Origin: an uncultured Clostridia bacterium
Lineage (GTDB): Bacteria > Bacillota > Clostridia > Oscillospirales > Acutalibacteraceae
Direction: 5' to 3'
Length of the DNA stretch: 36,344 bases
Assembly: GCA_946499275.1 (NCBI GenBank)
Contig: CAMMRL010000025.1
Coordinates: 1-36,344 of the forward strand
Shown: in pieces, positions 16,505 through 25,691 of the stretch
Numbering within the stretch: position 1 is the first letter of the stretch
Layout: the number at the start of each line of letters is the position of its first letter
The notes under the pieces: model-generated
The model's database searches: none
Told to the model about the DNA's origin: nothing
The model's input: only the letters and a program-made list of their open reading frames with translations
Made by a program: the position numbers and the translations under genes

Positions 16505-18589
16505 ATGAAAGGAAAATGGCACCGCCGCCTTACGGTGGCTCTGACGCTGCTGATGGCAGCCGTCCTGTTTCTCCCTGCGGCGGCCAAAGCGCCGTTTTAC
16601 GATTATACTTATAACGACCGGGAAGAGCCGGTCAGCGCGCCCCGCGCCTACGACCTGCTGAAAACCGTGGACGCATCCGTCATGGGTACCACGCTTAAAA
16701 GCCCGGGCGACCTGTTTGTCAGCGAGGGGGAAATCTTCATTGCGGACACGGGAAACAACCGGATCGTGGTGCTGGATGAAGCCTTTCGCCTTATACGGGA
16801 ATGGAACGGGACCGATTCGCCGGAAGGCCGGCTGGATTTTTCCTCCCCTTCCGGGGTGAATGTAACGGAGGACGGCCGTGTCCTTATAGCGGACACCGGC
16901 AACGGCCGGCTGGTCGTTACCGACCGGCAGGGAAATTTCCTTGCTGTGCACGGCGAGCCGCAGGCCGATATCCTGCCGTCCGATTTTCAGTATAAACCGA
17001 TAAAAGTGGCATCCGACAAGGCGGGCCGGATCTTTGTGGTTTCCCAGAATTTCAATATGGGCCTGCTGGAATTCAACCGGGAAGGAAAATTCGTGCAGAC
17101 CTTGGGCGCCTCGAAGGTGCAGGTGACAATTATCGACCTATTTTGGCGGATGATCTCCACTGAAGAACAAAAGGAACGGATGGCGCAGTTTGTTCCGACC
17201 GAATACAACAATCTGGCGGTGGATGCGGACGGCTTTGTCTACGCGACCACTTCCGTTTATGACGAATACGACATCGCTGCTTACGGCTTGACGGCGGTGC
17301 GCAAGCTGAACGCCTCCGGCAACGACATCCTGAAGCACGCCATGCCGGTGGGGGATTTGGAATACACGGTGAGCGGGCAATTCGCCGGACCTTCGCGGAT
17401 TGTGGACGCTTATGCTGGGGAGAACGGCCTATTCAGCCTGTTGGACGCTAACCGGGGCCGGGTGTTTACCTATGACAACACCGGCACGCTCCTCTACATT
17501 TTCGGCACCTACGGCGATATGGAAGGGGCGCTAAAAAACCCTTCCGCCCTGGATAAATTGGGGGATCTTTTCCTGGTGCTGGACGCGTCGAAAAACACGG
17601 TGACCGCCTACGCCCCTACCGCTTACGCGCAAGGGATGGATCAGGCGATCGCGTACCACTACGCGGACGACTATGCGCGGGAAGCCGAAATGTGGGAAGA
17701 GGTTCTTTCCCTCAATGGGAATTCCGATGTCGCTTATACCGGTATGGGAAAAGCGGCCTTCCGCAAAGGGGATTATACGCGGGCGATGGAGTGCTTCCGG
17801 CTGGCCGGCGACCGCACAAACTATTCCAAAGCGTTTCAGTACCAACGCCGGGAAACCATCGCCGATAATTTCCTATGGGCGGTGCCGGTTTTCCTCATCG
17901 CGCTGGCCGCTCTTCTTATCGCGGTGCACTTTAAGCGGAAATACCGTCCCGCCCAGGTAGACCCCTCCTCCTTCCGAGGGAAACTGGCCTACAGCCGGTA
18001 CACTGCCTTCCATCCAATGGACGGATTCTGGGACCTGAAGCGGGAAAACCGGGGCAGCCTCGCGGTGGCGCTGCTTATTGTCGGCCTGCTGTGCATCGTG
18101 ACGGTGGCGCAGCGCCAGCTTACCGGCTTTTTATTCAACGAGACCGACCGGAACGAACTGAACCTGTTTGTTGAACTTTCCAAGGTGCTGCTTCCCTTTG
18201 GGCTTTGGTGCCTGTCCAACTGGTGCGTCACCTCCCTGATGCAGGGGGAGGGGAAACTGCGGGATATCGCCATGATGACGGGATACGCCCTGGCGCCCAT
18301 GACGGTGATGAACATCGTCGGCATCCTGCTGTCCAACGTCATGACGGAACAGGAAGGGGACTTCTACCTGTTTTTTGTGGTGCTCGGCGTTTTATGGAGC
18401 CTGCTGCTGATTCTTTTCGGCCATCAGCAGATTCACGATTATTCCGGCGGGCGCTCGGTATTCGTAGTGTTCTTAACTGTGGTGGTGATGGCGATTGTGG
18501 TGTTCCTTGGCATCCTGTTGATCGTATTGCTGCAGCAGATGGTCGGGTTCGCCGGCGACTTAATCAATGAAATTTTCTACCGGCTGTAG
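16505..18589 (+). CDS. NHL-propeller / TPR / Yip1-like membrane protein
   Basis: A 694-residue protein with a signal peptide (1-28) and three parts. Residues 60-370 form a beta-propeller of NHL-like repeats; clear ones are DLFVSEGEIFIADTGNNRIV (69-88) and VNVTEDGRVLIADTGNGRLV (118-137). Residues 386-436 look like a TPR pair. Residues 457-678 hold six membrane helices (about 457-474, 518-536, 556-577, 590-611, 620-639, 651-678) that resemble the Yip1 superfamily. The propeller and TPR would face outward. The gene sits between a permease and the DUF5696 gene with gaps of 11 and 12 bases, so the three are almost certainly made together. No enzymatic residues were recognised. It may be a scaffold for the importer or a sensor; this is inference. 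Confidence 0.75.
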   Translation: MKGKWHRRLTVALTLLMAAVLFLPAAAKAPFYDYTYNDREEPVSAPRAYDLLKTVDASVMGTTLKSPGDLFVSEGEIFIADTGNNRIVVLDEAFRLIREWNGTDSPEGRLDFSSPSGVNVTEDGRVLIADTGNGRLVVTDRQGNFLAVHGEPQADILPSDFQYKPIKVASDKAGRIFVVSQNFNMGLLEFNREGKFVQTLGASKVQVTIIDLFWRMISTEEQKERMAQFVPTEYNNLAVDADGFVYATTSVYDEYDIAAYGLTAVRKLNASGNDILKHAMPVGDLEYTVSGQFAGPSRIVDAYAGENGLFSLLDANRGRVFTYDNTGTLLYIFGTYGDMEGALKNPSALDKLGDLFLVLDASKNTVTAYAPTAYAQGMDQAIAYHYADDYAREAEMWEEVLSLNGNSDVAYTGMGKAAFRKGDYTRAMECFRLAGDRTNYSKAFQYQRRETIADNFLWAVPVFLIALAALLIAVHFKRKYRPAQVDPSSFRGKLAYSRYTAFHPMDGFWDLKRENRGSLAVALLIVGLLCIVTVAQRQLTGFLFNETDRNELNLFVELSKVLLPFGLWCLSNWCVTSLMQGEGKLRDIAMMTGYALAPMTVMNIVGILLSNVMTEQEGDFYLFFVVLGVLWSLLLILFGHQQIHDYSGGRSVFVVFLTVVVMAIVVFLGILLIVLLQQMVGFAGDLINEIFYRL

Positions 18590-18601
18590 GGAGGGAGACG
18601 G

Positions 18602-21169
18602 ATGAAACAAAAACGAGCGGTTCTCGCCGCCGCGGCCCTGTCGGCCGGCGCGCTCCTTCTCAGCGGCTGCGGGATGACGGGGAAAATCGAGGAAGGCGTG
18701 AAAGAGGAACATTTCCTATACGCCGGCTCGACGGAAAACGACCCGGTCTCCCGGGAATTCCGCGAGGTCTTCTCCCGGGACGGGCTGACCCTGCTGGTCA
18801 ACGATGATACGGCGGAAATCGCCGTGCGGGACGAAACGGGAAGGACCTGGTATTCCAACCCGCAGGGGCGGGACGACGACCCGGTGGCGTCCCAGGAAAA
18901 CAAAAACAACATGGCCGCCCAAGCACGCATCATTTATAGCGACAACACCGGCAACACCCGTTCCATGAATACCTATACCGACGCGGTGGCCCGGGGCCAG
19001 TACCGTATCACCGAAGAAAACGGCGAGCTGGTCGTGCGGTATACCCTGGGAACGGTGGAGGAAAAGAAACTGGTTCCCGTCATTGTCGAAAAAGAACGGT
19101 TTGAGGAAAAAATCCTCAGCAAACTGGACGATGCGCAGAAAAAGACCATCGAGCGGTATTACATGCTGGTGGATCTGGATAGTATCGAGGACGAGACGTA
19201 CCGGCGGGAACTGGAGGTCAAATACCCTGCGGCGAAAAAGGGGCCGGTCTGGGCGCTGCGGAATAACCCGCCCGCCCCCAATATCGAGGAAAAAATCCAC
19301 GATGTAATCGTAACAACCGGCTATACCCGCGAAGACCTGGAGACGGACAACGCCGCGAACCAGGTAGAGGATGCCGAAACGCAGCAGGTGTTCAACTTGG
19401 CGATCCATTATGCCATCGAGGAGGGCCGGTTAATGGTATCCCTGCCCGCCGAAGAACTCGAGATGCCCGACGAATACCTGATTGAACGGGTGGCACTGCT
19501 GGAACACTTCGGCGCGGCGTCCAAAGGGGACGAAGGGTATATCCTGCTTCCCGACGGTTCGGGATCGCTTCTGTACTTTGACAACGGCAAGGACGGGATG
19601 GCCGCCTATTCCGTGCCGGTTTACGGACAGGACCCCGCCCTGTACCTGGAGGAAACGCCCTATCGGGCGGACGGGGTGAACCTGCCGGTGTTCGGCTTAA
19701 AAAACGGGGAGGCCGCGTTCCTCGCCGTGGTGGAGGAGGGCGAAGCGCTCGCCAATATCAACGCCCGCCCGTCTGGGGCCGCCGCCAGCTATAACGTGGT
19801 TTATCCGCAGTTCCGCATCCGAGAGAAGGCAGTGCAGTCGGTCGGCGGATCGGATAATGTGCAGAACATCTACTCGGTGCAGCGGTATCAGGGAAGGATG
19901 ACGGTCAGCTACCGCTTCCTGTCCGGCGAAGAGGCGGACTACGTGGGAATGGCCAAAGCGTACCGCGCCACGCTGCTGGACGGACGGGAAGCGCCGGTCA
20001 GCGGAAAACGGCCGGTATATGTGGAGCTGATCGGCGCGATCGACGCTACGGAAAACATCGCCGGCCTTCCGGTAGAGCGCACCCGGGCGCTGACCACCTT
20101 TGAGCAAGCGGCCGCCATCCTGGGAGATCTGACGGCAAGCGGGCTCGATCCCTCCGCCGTGCAGGTGCGGTACAGCGGCCTGTTCAACGGCGGGATGCGG
20201 CAAGGCTACGCGGATTCGCTCCGTCTCGTCGGGGAACTCGGGGGCGAAAAGGGCTTCGCTACCCTGCTGGAATCCGCCGAACAGGCGGGGATTTCCGTTT
20301 ATCCGGACGTCGACCTCTGCTATGTTTATAAGAATACCCTGCTGGATTCCTACAACATCCGTCGGGATACCGCCCGCTTCCTCACCCGCACGACGGCGGC
20401 GGTGTATCCGTATAACCCGGCCACCTTTGCGCTGGATACCGACGCGGAGCCGGCTTACCTGATCAGCCCCCGTTGCTATCCCACTTTGTTCTCCGCATTT
20501 GGCCGGGCATTTGCAGACCTAGGCTGTCCGAACCTTTCCCTGCGCAGCCTGGGGGATACCCTGACCTCTGACTATCGGGAGGAACGGATGATCGACCGGC
20601 AGTCCGCGCTGGATACGCTGACCGAATCGTTGGCGGGCCTTCTGGGGGACGCGCAGGCGTATTCCTTCATGGCGGAAAACGGGAACGCCTACCTTTTGCC
20701 GTACCTTTCCCATGTCGTCGATATGCCGATGGACTCGTGCGGTTATGATATGTGCAAGGAGAGCGTGCCGTTCCTGCAGCTTGTCGTCAGCGGGATCGTC
20801 AATTATGCGGGGGAACCCGTCAACCTGTCTTCCGCCTCCCGCCATGATCTTCTGCGGGCGGTGGAGACCGGCGCCGGCTTTTCCTTTACCGCGACGGCGT
20901 TGGGCAGCGAAGAGGTGAGGGATACCGCGTACAACGACTATTACGCCTGTGAATGGACGTACGTGCAGAAAGTGATGGACAACATCCTTGAGGAAGCCGC
21001 TCCCGCGGCGGGAACGGCCGGCCAAGAGATGACGGACCACGAGAAGCTCGCCGACGGGGTATACCGCACGACTTTTTCCGACGGGAGCCAGGTCGTTGTC
21101 AACTATAACCGGCAGCCGTACGCCGATTCGTCGCTGAAGGTCGGTGCGGAAAGCTTTGTGGTTTTGTAG
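18602..21169 (+). CDS. DUF5696-type lipoprotein
   Basis: An 855-residue protein. The lipobox is LLLSGC (Cys23). The N-terminal half (about 40-420) starts with repeated beta strands, for example LTLLVNDDTAEIAVRDETGRTWYSNP. The C-terminal half (about 470-800) has the look of a TIM-barrel hydrolase-like domain (GISVYPDVDLCYVYKNTLLD, LSLRSLGDTLTSDYREERMIDR), as in proteins carrying DUF5696. I recognise this family by its order beside sugar permeases in Paenibacillus and Clostridia; no reaction is established that I know of. It ends 14 bases before the second permease pair. A surface glycosidase-like or polymer-binding role is inferred, with low confidence. Confidence 0.75.
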   Translation: MKQKRAVLAAAALSAGALLLSGCGMTGKIEEGVKEEHFLYAGSTENDPVSREFREVFSRDGLTLLVNDDTAEIAVRDETGRTWYSNPQGRDDDPVASQENKNNMAAQARIIYSDNTGNTRSMNTYTDAVARGQYRITEENGELVVRYTLGTVEEKKLVPVIVEKERFEEKILSKLDDAQKKTIERYYMLVDLDSIEDETYRRELEVKYPAAKKGPVWALRNNPPAPNIEEKIHDVIVTTGYTREDLETDNAANQVEDAETQQVFNLAIHYAIEEGRLMVSLPAEELEMPDEYLIERVALLEHFGAASKGDEGYILLPDGSGSLLYFDNGKDGMAAYSVPVYGQDPALYLEETPYRADGVNLPVFGLKNGEAAFLAVVEEGEALANINARPSGAAASYNVVYPQFRIREKAVQSVGGSDNVQNIYSVQRYQGRMTVSYRFLSGEEADYVGMAKAYRATLLDGREAPVSGKRPVYVELIGAIDATENIAGLPVERTRALTTFEQAAAILGDLTASGLDPSAVQVRYSGLFNGGMRQGYADSLRLVGELGGEKGFATLLESAEQAGISVYPDVDLCYVYKNTLLDSYNIRRDTARFLTRTTAAVYPYNPATFALDTDAEPAYLISPRCYPTLFSAFGRAFADLGCPNLSLRSLGDTLTSDYREERMIDRQSALDTLTESLAGLLGDAQAYSFMAENGNAYLLPYLSHVVDMPMDSCGYDMCKESVPFLQLVVSGIVNYAGEPVNLSSASRHDLLRAVETGAGFSFTATALGSEEVRDTAYNDYYACEWTYVQKVMDNILEEAAPAAGTAGQEMTDHEKLADGVYRTTFSDGSQVVVNYNRQPYADSSLKVGAESFVVL

Positions 21170-21183
21170 AGGAGGGAGACGTC

Positions 21184-22107
21184 GTGGCAAGTCCGAAAAA
21201 ATCCCGCCGCAGCCGTTCGCTGGAAGTGAAACAGCGCCGGATGGGTTATGTGTTTGTGGCGCCGCTGATCGTGGGAATGCTCGTTTTCGTGGCGTTTCCC
21301 GTTATTCAGTCGTTGATTTTCAGCTTTAGCAAGCTGAGCGTTGTGGCCTCCGGGTATAAGCTGGATTTTCTGGGGATGGAGAACTACCGGTACATTTTCG
21401 CGGTGGATCCGGAATTCCGCAATACCGTTCTGTCCTCCATAGGGAATATGCTGATCAACGTGGTGGTGGTCGTGCTGTTCAGCTTTTTCCTGGCTAGCCT
21501 GCTCAATCAGAAATTCCGGGGACGGAGCATCGTGCGCGCGATCCTTTTCCTGCCGGTCATCATCGCGTCCGGCGTGGTGGAGAGCGTGGACAAAGGCGAC
21601 CAGTTCAGTTCCCTGCTTTCCGCCGGGACGCAAGCCGGCGGGTCGTCCGCCGTGGGGGAGCAGCTTTCGGAAAAGCTGATTGAATACCTGCAGCAGCTAA
21701 ACATCGGGCCGCAGATCACGGATTTTGTGATCGATACCGTGTCTCGTGTGTACGACATCACGGTTATGTCGGCGGTGCCGATCATCATTTTCCTGGCCGG
21801 GCTGCAGTCGGTGTCCCCCTCCCTGTTTGAGGCAAGCTATATGGAAGGCGCGACGAAATGGGAGGTGTTTTGGAAAATCAGTCTCCCCATGGTCAGCCCG
21901 CTAATCCTGGTAGCGGTGATTTACTGCATCATTGATTCGTTTACCAACGTGTCCAATCCGGTGATCAGCCGCATCCATTCGCTGGCGTACGATTCGCTGA
22001 ACTTCGGCCAGAGCTCGGCGATGGCATGGAGCTATATGCTGATTATTCTCGCCGTATTGGGAATCGTTTACAAGCTGATTTCCCGGTACATCTTCTATCA
22101 TGAATGA
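21184..22107 (+). CDS. Sugar ABC permease with extended extracytoplasmic loop
   Basis: A 307-residue MalF-like permease. It starts with GTG at 21184, behind GAGGAGGGAG. The first helix is GYVFVAPLIVGMLVFVAFPVIQSLIFSFS and the EAA loop is FEASYMEGATKWEVFWKISLP (215-235). Unlike the permease at 14641, it has an extra segment of about 60 residues (133-192) between membrane helices, rich in Ser, Gly and Gln with ending VIDTVSRVYDIT. This loop should lie outside and could touch the DUF5696 lipoprotein encoded 14 bases upstream. The partner permease starts 17 bases downstream. Confidence 0.88.
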   Translation: MASPKKSRRSRSLEVKQRRMGYVFVAPLIVGMLVFVAFPVIQSLIFSFSKLSVVASGYKLDFLGMENYRYIFAVDPEFRNTVLSSIGNMLINVVVVVLFSFFLASLLNQKFRGRSIVRAILFLPVIIASGVVESVDKGDQFSSLLSAGTQAGGSSAVGEQLSEKLIEYLQQLNIGPQITDFVIDTVSRVYDITVMSAVPIIIFLAGLQSVSPSLFEASYMEGATKWEVFWKISLPMVSPLILVAVIYCIIDSFTNVSNPVISRIHSLAYDSLNFGQSSAMAWSYMLIILAVLGIVYKLISRYIFYHE

Positions 22108-22124
22108 GAAAGGAGCGGCGTCGT

Positions 22125-23048
22125 ATGGAAAAGGTCGGCAGGAAGCGGTGGCTTTCCCCGGAAAAAAAGCAGGCGGCGGCCCGCCGGACGGGCATGGTCG
22201 CCTGGGCGGTTATCCGGGGAATCCTGCTCGCCGGTATTTGTTTTGTTGTGTTGTTTCCCCTGTTTTCGAAAATTTCCCGCTCCTTTATGTCGGTGGAGGA
22301 TCTGTATAACCTGACGGTGCGGTATATCCCGGCCCATTTCACCACCGAGAACTATCAGCTGATGTGGGTGTGGATGGACATGCCCAAAACCCTGTTTGTC
22401 ACGTTGGGGATTTCCCTGCTGGTAGCGTTCTGCCAGACGGCGTCGGCCACGTGGGTGGGATACGGCTTCGCCCGGTTTAAATTCCGGGGAAGGAATGTGC
22501 TGTTTGTCGCCCTGATTGTGGGGATGGTCATCCCGCCCGACCTGATGCTGATGCCGCTGTACCTGATTTTTCAAGGTGCGCACCTGATCGACACTCCCTG
22601 GCCGTTCGTCTTGATGGGGCTGACCTGTACGGGGCTAAAAAACGGGCTGTATGTCTTCCTGCTCCGGCAGTATTTCCTGGGGATGCCCAAAGAACTCGAA
22701 GAGGCTGCCTATGTGGACGGCGCGGGACCTTTAAAGGCGTTTGTGACGATCATGCTGCCCGGCGCGGTGCCGATGATGGTGACCGTGTTCCTGTTTTCCT
22801 GCGTCTGGCAGTGGTTGGACAGTCTATATTCCTCCGTGTTTTTCCAGGAAATCCAAACCATGACCTCCGCCCTCACCAGTATGGGGCATGTCAACGATAT
22901 GAGCGGGATGGGCGTGTCCGACCCGGCGGCGATTACCTTGATTAAGTATGCGGGAATTGTGATGCTGATCCTGCCGATGATGGTGCTGTACCTGTTCTGC
23001 CAGCGGTATTTTGTGGAAAGTATCGAGCGCAGCGGCTTGGTGGGATAA
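22125..23048 (+). CDS. Sugar ABC transporter permease, MalG type (second pair)
   Basis: A 307-residue permease. The ATG at 22125 lies nine bases after AAAGGAG (22109-22115); an upstream ATG at 22104 overlaps that site and the stop of the previous gene. Membrane helices are clear, including GILLAGICFVVLFPLFSKISRSF. The EAA loop is EEAAYVDGAGPLKAFVTIMLPGAVP. With the preceding gene it forms a second, separate importer channel in the same cluster. It is followed by the GH32 gene after 34 bases. Confidence 0.9.
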   Translation: MEKVGRKRWLSPEKKQAAARRTGMVAWAVIRGILLAGICFVVLFPLFSKISRSFMSVEDLYNLTVRYIPAHFTTENYQLMWVWMDMPKTLFVTLGISLLVAFCQTASATWVGYGFARFKFRGRNVLFVALIVGMVIPPDLMLMPLYLIFQGAHLIDTPWPFVLMGLTCTGLKNGLYVFLLRQYFLGMPKELEEAAYVDGAGPLKAFVTIMLPGAVPMMVTVFLFSCVWQWLDSLYSSVFFQEIQTMTSALTSMGHVNDMSGMGVSDPAAITLIKYAGIVMLILPMMVLYLFCQRYFVESIERSGLVG

Positions 23049-23082
23049 ACGCATGGGATAACCGCTTGAGGAGGACGGGCCG

Positions 23083-24693
23083 ATGAAGGAAAAACCGTTT
23101 TTTGTGGATGCTTCCTATCTCAACCTGCCGGTGCGTCCCGGTGCGCCGTTCTCTTGGGTTTCGTTGCACGAGCCGGACGGCGGGCTGCTGTATGAATTGT
23201 ATGCGGAACTCGATTTCCAAAACCTGGCGTATTATGTTTCCTGCCCGCTGGAGCGGTGGAGGGGACGCTGGCTCCGGCTCCGTATAGAGGGAGACGGGGA
23301 GCAGGGGTTGAAGAACTTGCTTCCCGAGCCGTCAAGGAATGGATGGACGAGGAACCCGGATTCAGCCCGCCCGAAAGTCCATTTTACCCCATATCGGGGG
23401 ATACTCGGCGACCCGAACGGCCTGTACGCGACGGATGGGCGGTATCACGCCTTTTTTCAGCATAACCCTTATGGGACACAGTGCGGGGATTGGCTGGATT
23501 ATTGCAATTTCGGCTGGACGCCGGCAGTCAGCGAGGATCTCTGCCGCTGGATGGAGGGGGATCCGCTGCTGCTTCCCGACGAATTCGGCCCGGCTTTTTC
23601 CGGAACGGCTTTTGTGGACGAGGAAAACGCGTCCGGCCTACAGGAAGAAGGCGGCCCGTCTCCGGTCCTACTGTTCTACACCGCAGCAGGGGGGCAGTCC
23701 CGGCGGACACGGAGGGACGGGATCGTGCAGACGCAGCGGCTGATGGTGTCTACCGACGGCGGGAGACGCTTTACGCCGTATGCCGGCAACCCGGTGCTTC
23801 CCCCGGTACAGTGGGGAAACCGGGATCCCAAGGTGTTTCGCCACCGGGAAAGCGGGCGCTATATCCTGGTCCTTTACGCGGGGGAGGGATATCGGTATTT
23901 CGTATATGGTTCCTCCGACTTGCTCCATTGGGACCGTCTGTCGGAATTCGCGTGGGACGATTGGGAATGCCCCGACGTGCTGGAAGTCCCCTTGGAAGGG
24001 GAGGACGGCGGTACGCAGATGGTATTCTGGTCGGCCAGAGGATACTGGGCGCCGGTGTCTTTCGACGGGACGGCTTTTACCAAGCTGGCCCCCGCCCGCC
24101 TATTCGCTCCCGGCGGGCACATCCAGTGCGGGCAGAGCTTTACCCACCTGCCGGGACGATGCGTCCAGCTCCATCGGTTCAACGTCGGCGACCCGCGCGC
24201 GTTGTGGTACGGTGCGTTCTCCCTCCCATATGAGCTGACCTTCGCTTGTTTGGCGGACGGCGGATATGCGCTGCGGGCGCGTCCCGCCGGGGAGGTTGAC
24301 GCGCTGGAAACCGATTCGGTCACGCTGGAGGGCGTGCCTGCGGGAGACGGGAGCTATTTCCTCCCTGCAGTCTCCCCTTGCCGTATCCGGATCGAAGCCG
24401 AATTAGGGGAAGGCGGGGAACTGGACCTGCGCTTCGGCGGTTTTTCCGTCCAGGCGTCCCGCCGCATGGGATCGCTGGCCGGTAATGGACTGCCGGTGGA
24501 TATCGATATAGACGGGCGGTTGTTCCTGGACATCTTTTGGGACGGCACCCTGGCGGAGGTTTTTGAGACGCGCTCCGGCAAGGTCCTGCCGCTGGCGTCG
24601 ATGGAGGAAGGGCCGCGCACGCCCCAACTCTCCGGCCGGTCGGCCGTGTGGAAGCGCATCACCTGTTCGGCCCTTTCACTAGGGGAAGCCTAG
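23083..24693 (+). CDS. GH32 beta-fructosidase, cytoplasmic
   Basis: A 536-residue glycoside hydrolase family 32 enzyme and last gene of the cluster. The ATG at 23083 follows GAGGAGG. All three active-site blocks are present: GDPNG with nucleophile Asp110, NRDPKVF with Asp248 that stabilises the transition state, and WECPDV with acid/base Glu295. Residues 5-75 form an N-terminal beta domain (LNLPVRPGAP ... RWLRLRIEG) that resembles the DUF4980 domain of other GH32 proteins. Residues 400-536 are the usual C-terminal beta-sandwich. There is no signal peptide, so it should act on imported fructo-oligosaccharides or sucrose-like sugars, releasing fructose. It is the only gene that gives a direct hint of substrate class for the cluster. 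Exact specificity (inulin, levan, other fructans) cannot be read. Confidence 0.92.
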   Translation: MKEKPFFVDASYLNLPVRPGAPFSWVSLHEPDGGLLYELYAELDFQNLAYYVSCPLERWRGRWLRLRIEGDGEQGLKNLLPEPSRNGWTRNPDSARPKVHFTPYRGILGDPNGLYATDGRYHAFFQHNPYGTQCGDWLDYCNFGWTPAVSEDLCRWMEGDPLLLPDEFGPAFSGTAFVDEENASGLQEEGGPSPVLLFYTAAGGQSRRTRRDGIVQTQRLMVSTDGGRRFTPYAGNPVLPPVQWGNRDPKVFRHRESGRYILVLYAGEGYRYFVYGSSDLLHWDRLSEFAWDDWECPDVLEVPLEGEDGGTQMVFWSARGYWAPVSFDGTAFTKLAPARLFAPGGHIQCGQSFTHLPGRCVQLHRFNVGDPRALWYGAFSLPYELTFACLADGGYALRARPAGEVDALETDSVTLEGVPAGDGSYFLPAVSPCRIRIEAELGEGGELDLRFGGFSVQASRRMGSLAGNGLPVDIDIDGRLFLDIFWDGTLAEVFETRSGKVLPLASMEEGPRTPQLSGRSAVWKRITCSALSLGEA

Positions 24694-24705
24694 CGTATAA
24701 AGAAT

Positions 24706-24736
24706 CGAAAGCGCCGGCAATATGCCGGCGCTTTCG
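24706..24736. terminator. Bidirectional terminator after the GH32 gene
   Basis: Perfect 13-base arms at 24706-24718 and 24724-24736 flank a five-base loop, with TTTATA after it on the plus strand and ATTC on the other side. It lies between the convergent GH32 and cysteine synthase genes and should end both transcripts. Confidence 0.85.
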
Positions 24737-24761
24737 TTTATATACCGCTACGAAGCAGAGG

Positions 24762-25691
24762 TTATTCTTCGAACAGGGGGGTGCTGAAGTACCGTTCCCC
24801 CGTATCCGGCAGCACGGTGACGACCCGCTTGCCCCGGCCCAGCTTTTTGGCCAGTTTCATCGCCGCCGCCACGTTGGAGCCGCTGGATATCCCGCACAGA
24901 ATCCCTTCGCGGGCGGCGAGCGCCTTCGCGGTATCCAGTGCTTCCTGGTCGGTAACCACGCAGATGTCGCTGTAAATCGCGGTGTTCAGGTTTTCCGGGA
25001 TCAACCCGTCCCCGATCCCCATCTGGAGATGGGTGCCGATGCTGCCGCCCGAAAGGATCGCGGCGTTTTCCGGCTCCACCGCCCAGATGACAATATCGGG
25101 GTTCGCCGCCTTGAGCACTTCCCCGATGCCGGTGATGGTGCCGCCGGTTCCCACGCCGGAGCAAAAGCCATGGATAGGGCCGTTCGCCTGTTCCAAGATT
25201 TCAAGGGCCGTGTGTTCCCGATGGACCGCCGGGTTATCCGGGTTGGTGAACTGCTGGGGGATGAAGACCCGCGGGTCCTCCGCCGCCATCCGCAGCGCGG
25301 TCTGCATGCATTCGGCGATACAGGCGCCGATGTCCCCGTCGTCATGGACGAGGATGACCTCCGCCCCGTAATGGGCGATCAACTTGCGACGCTCCACGCT
25401 GACCGAATCGGGCATGACGATTTTCACTTTGTATCCCCGCACCGCGCCCACCAGCGCGATGCCCACGCCCTGGTTGCCGCTGGTCGGCTCCACCAGGATG
25501 GTATCCGGCCCGATCCGGCCCTTTTCGGCCGCCCGGTCGATCATATTGAAAGCGGTGCGGGTTTTGATGGAACCGCCCACGTTCAGCCCTTCGTATTTCA
25601 CCAGGATTTCCGCGTCGTCCGGCCCGGTCATGGTGTTCAGCCGGATCAGCGGCGTGCCGCCGATCGCGTCGAGGATGGTATTGCAGATCAA
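24762..25691 (-). CDS. cysK: Cysteine synthase family PLP enzyme
   Basis: A 309-residue fold-type II PLP enzyme. It starts with TTG at 25691, seven bases after GGGAGG; no ATG fits. The PLP-binding lysine is Lys43 in NVGGSIKTRTAFNMI; the phosphate loop GTGGT is at 181-185; GIGDGLIPENL near 235 matches the end of the active-site region. O-acetylserine sulfhydrylases normally read KDR after the lysine and TSGNTG in the substrate loop; here they are KTR and TSGNQG (69-75). The family assignment is firm, but the variant loop leaves open a related beta-replacement reaction in place of sulfide plus O-acetylserine. A promoter lies upstream at 25742-25770. Confidence 0.85.
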   Translation of the reverse strand: MICNTILDAIGGTPLIRLNTMTGPDDAEILVKYEGLNVGGSIKTRTAFNMIDRAAEKGRIGPDTILVEPTSGNQGVGIALVGAVRGYKVKIVMPDSVSVERRKLIAHYGAEVILVHDDGDIGACIAECMQTALRMAAEDPRVFIPQQFTNPDNPAVHREHTALEILEQANGPIHGFCSGVGTGGTITGIGEVLKAANPDIVIWAVEPENAAILSGGSIGTHLQMGIGDGLIPENLNTAIYSDICVVTDQEALDTAKALAAREGILCGISSGSNVAAAMKLAKKLGRGKRVVTVLPDTGERYFSTPLFEE

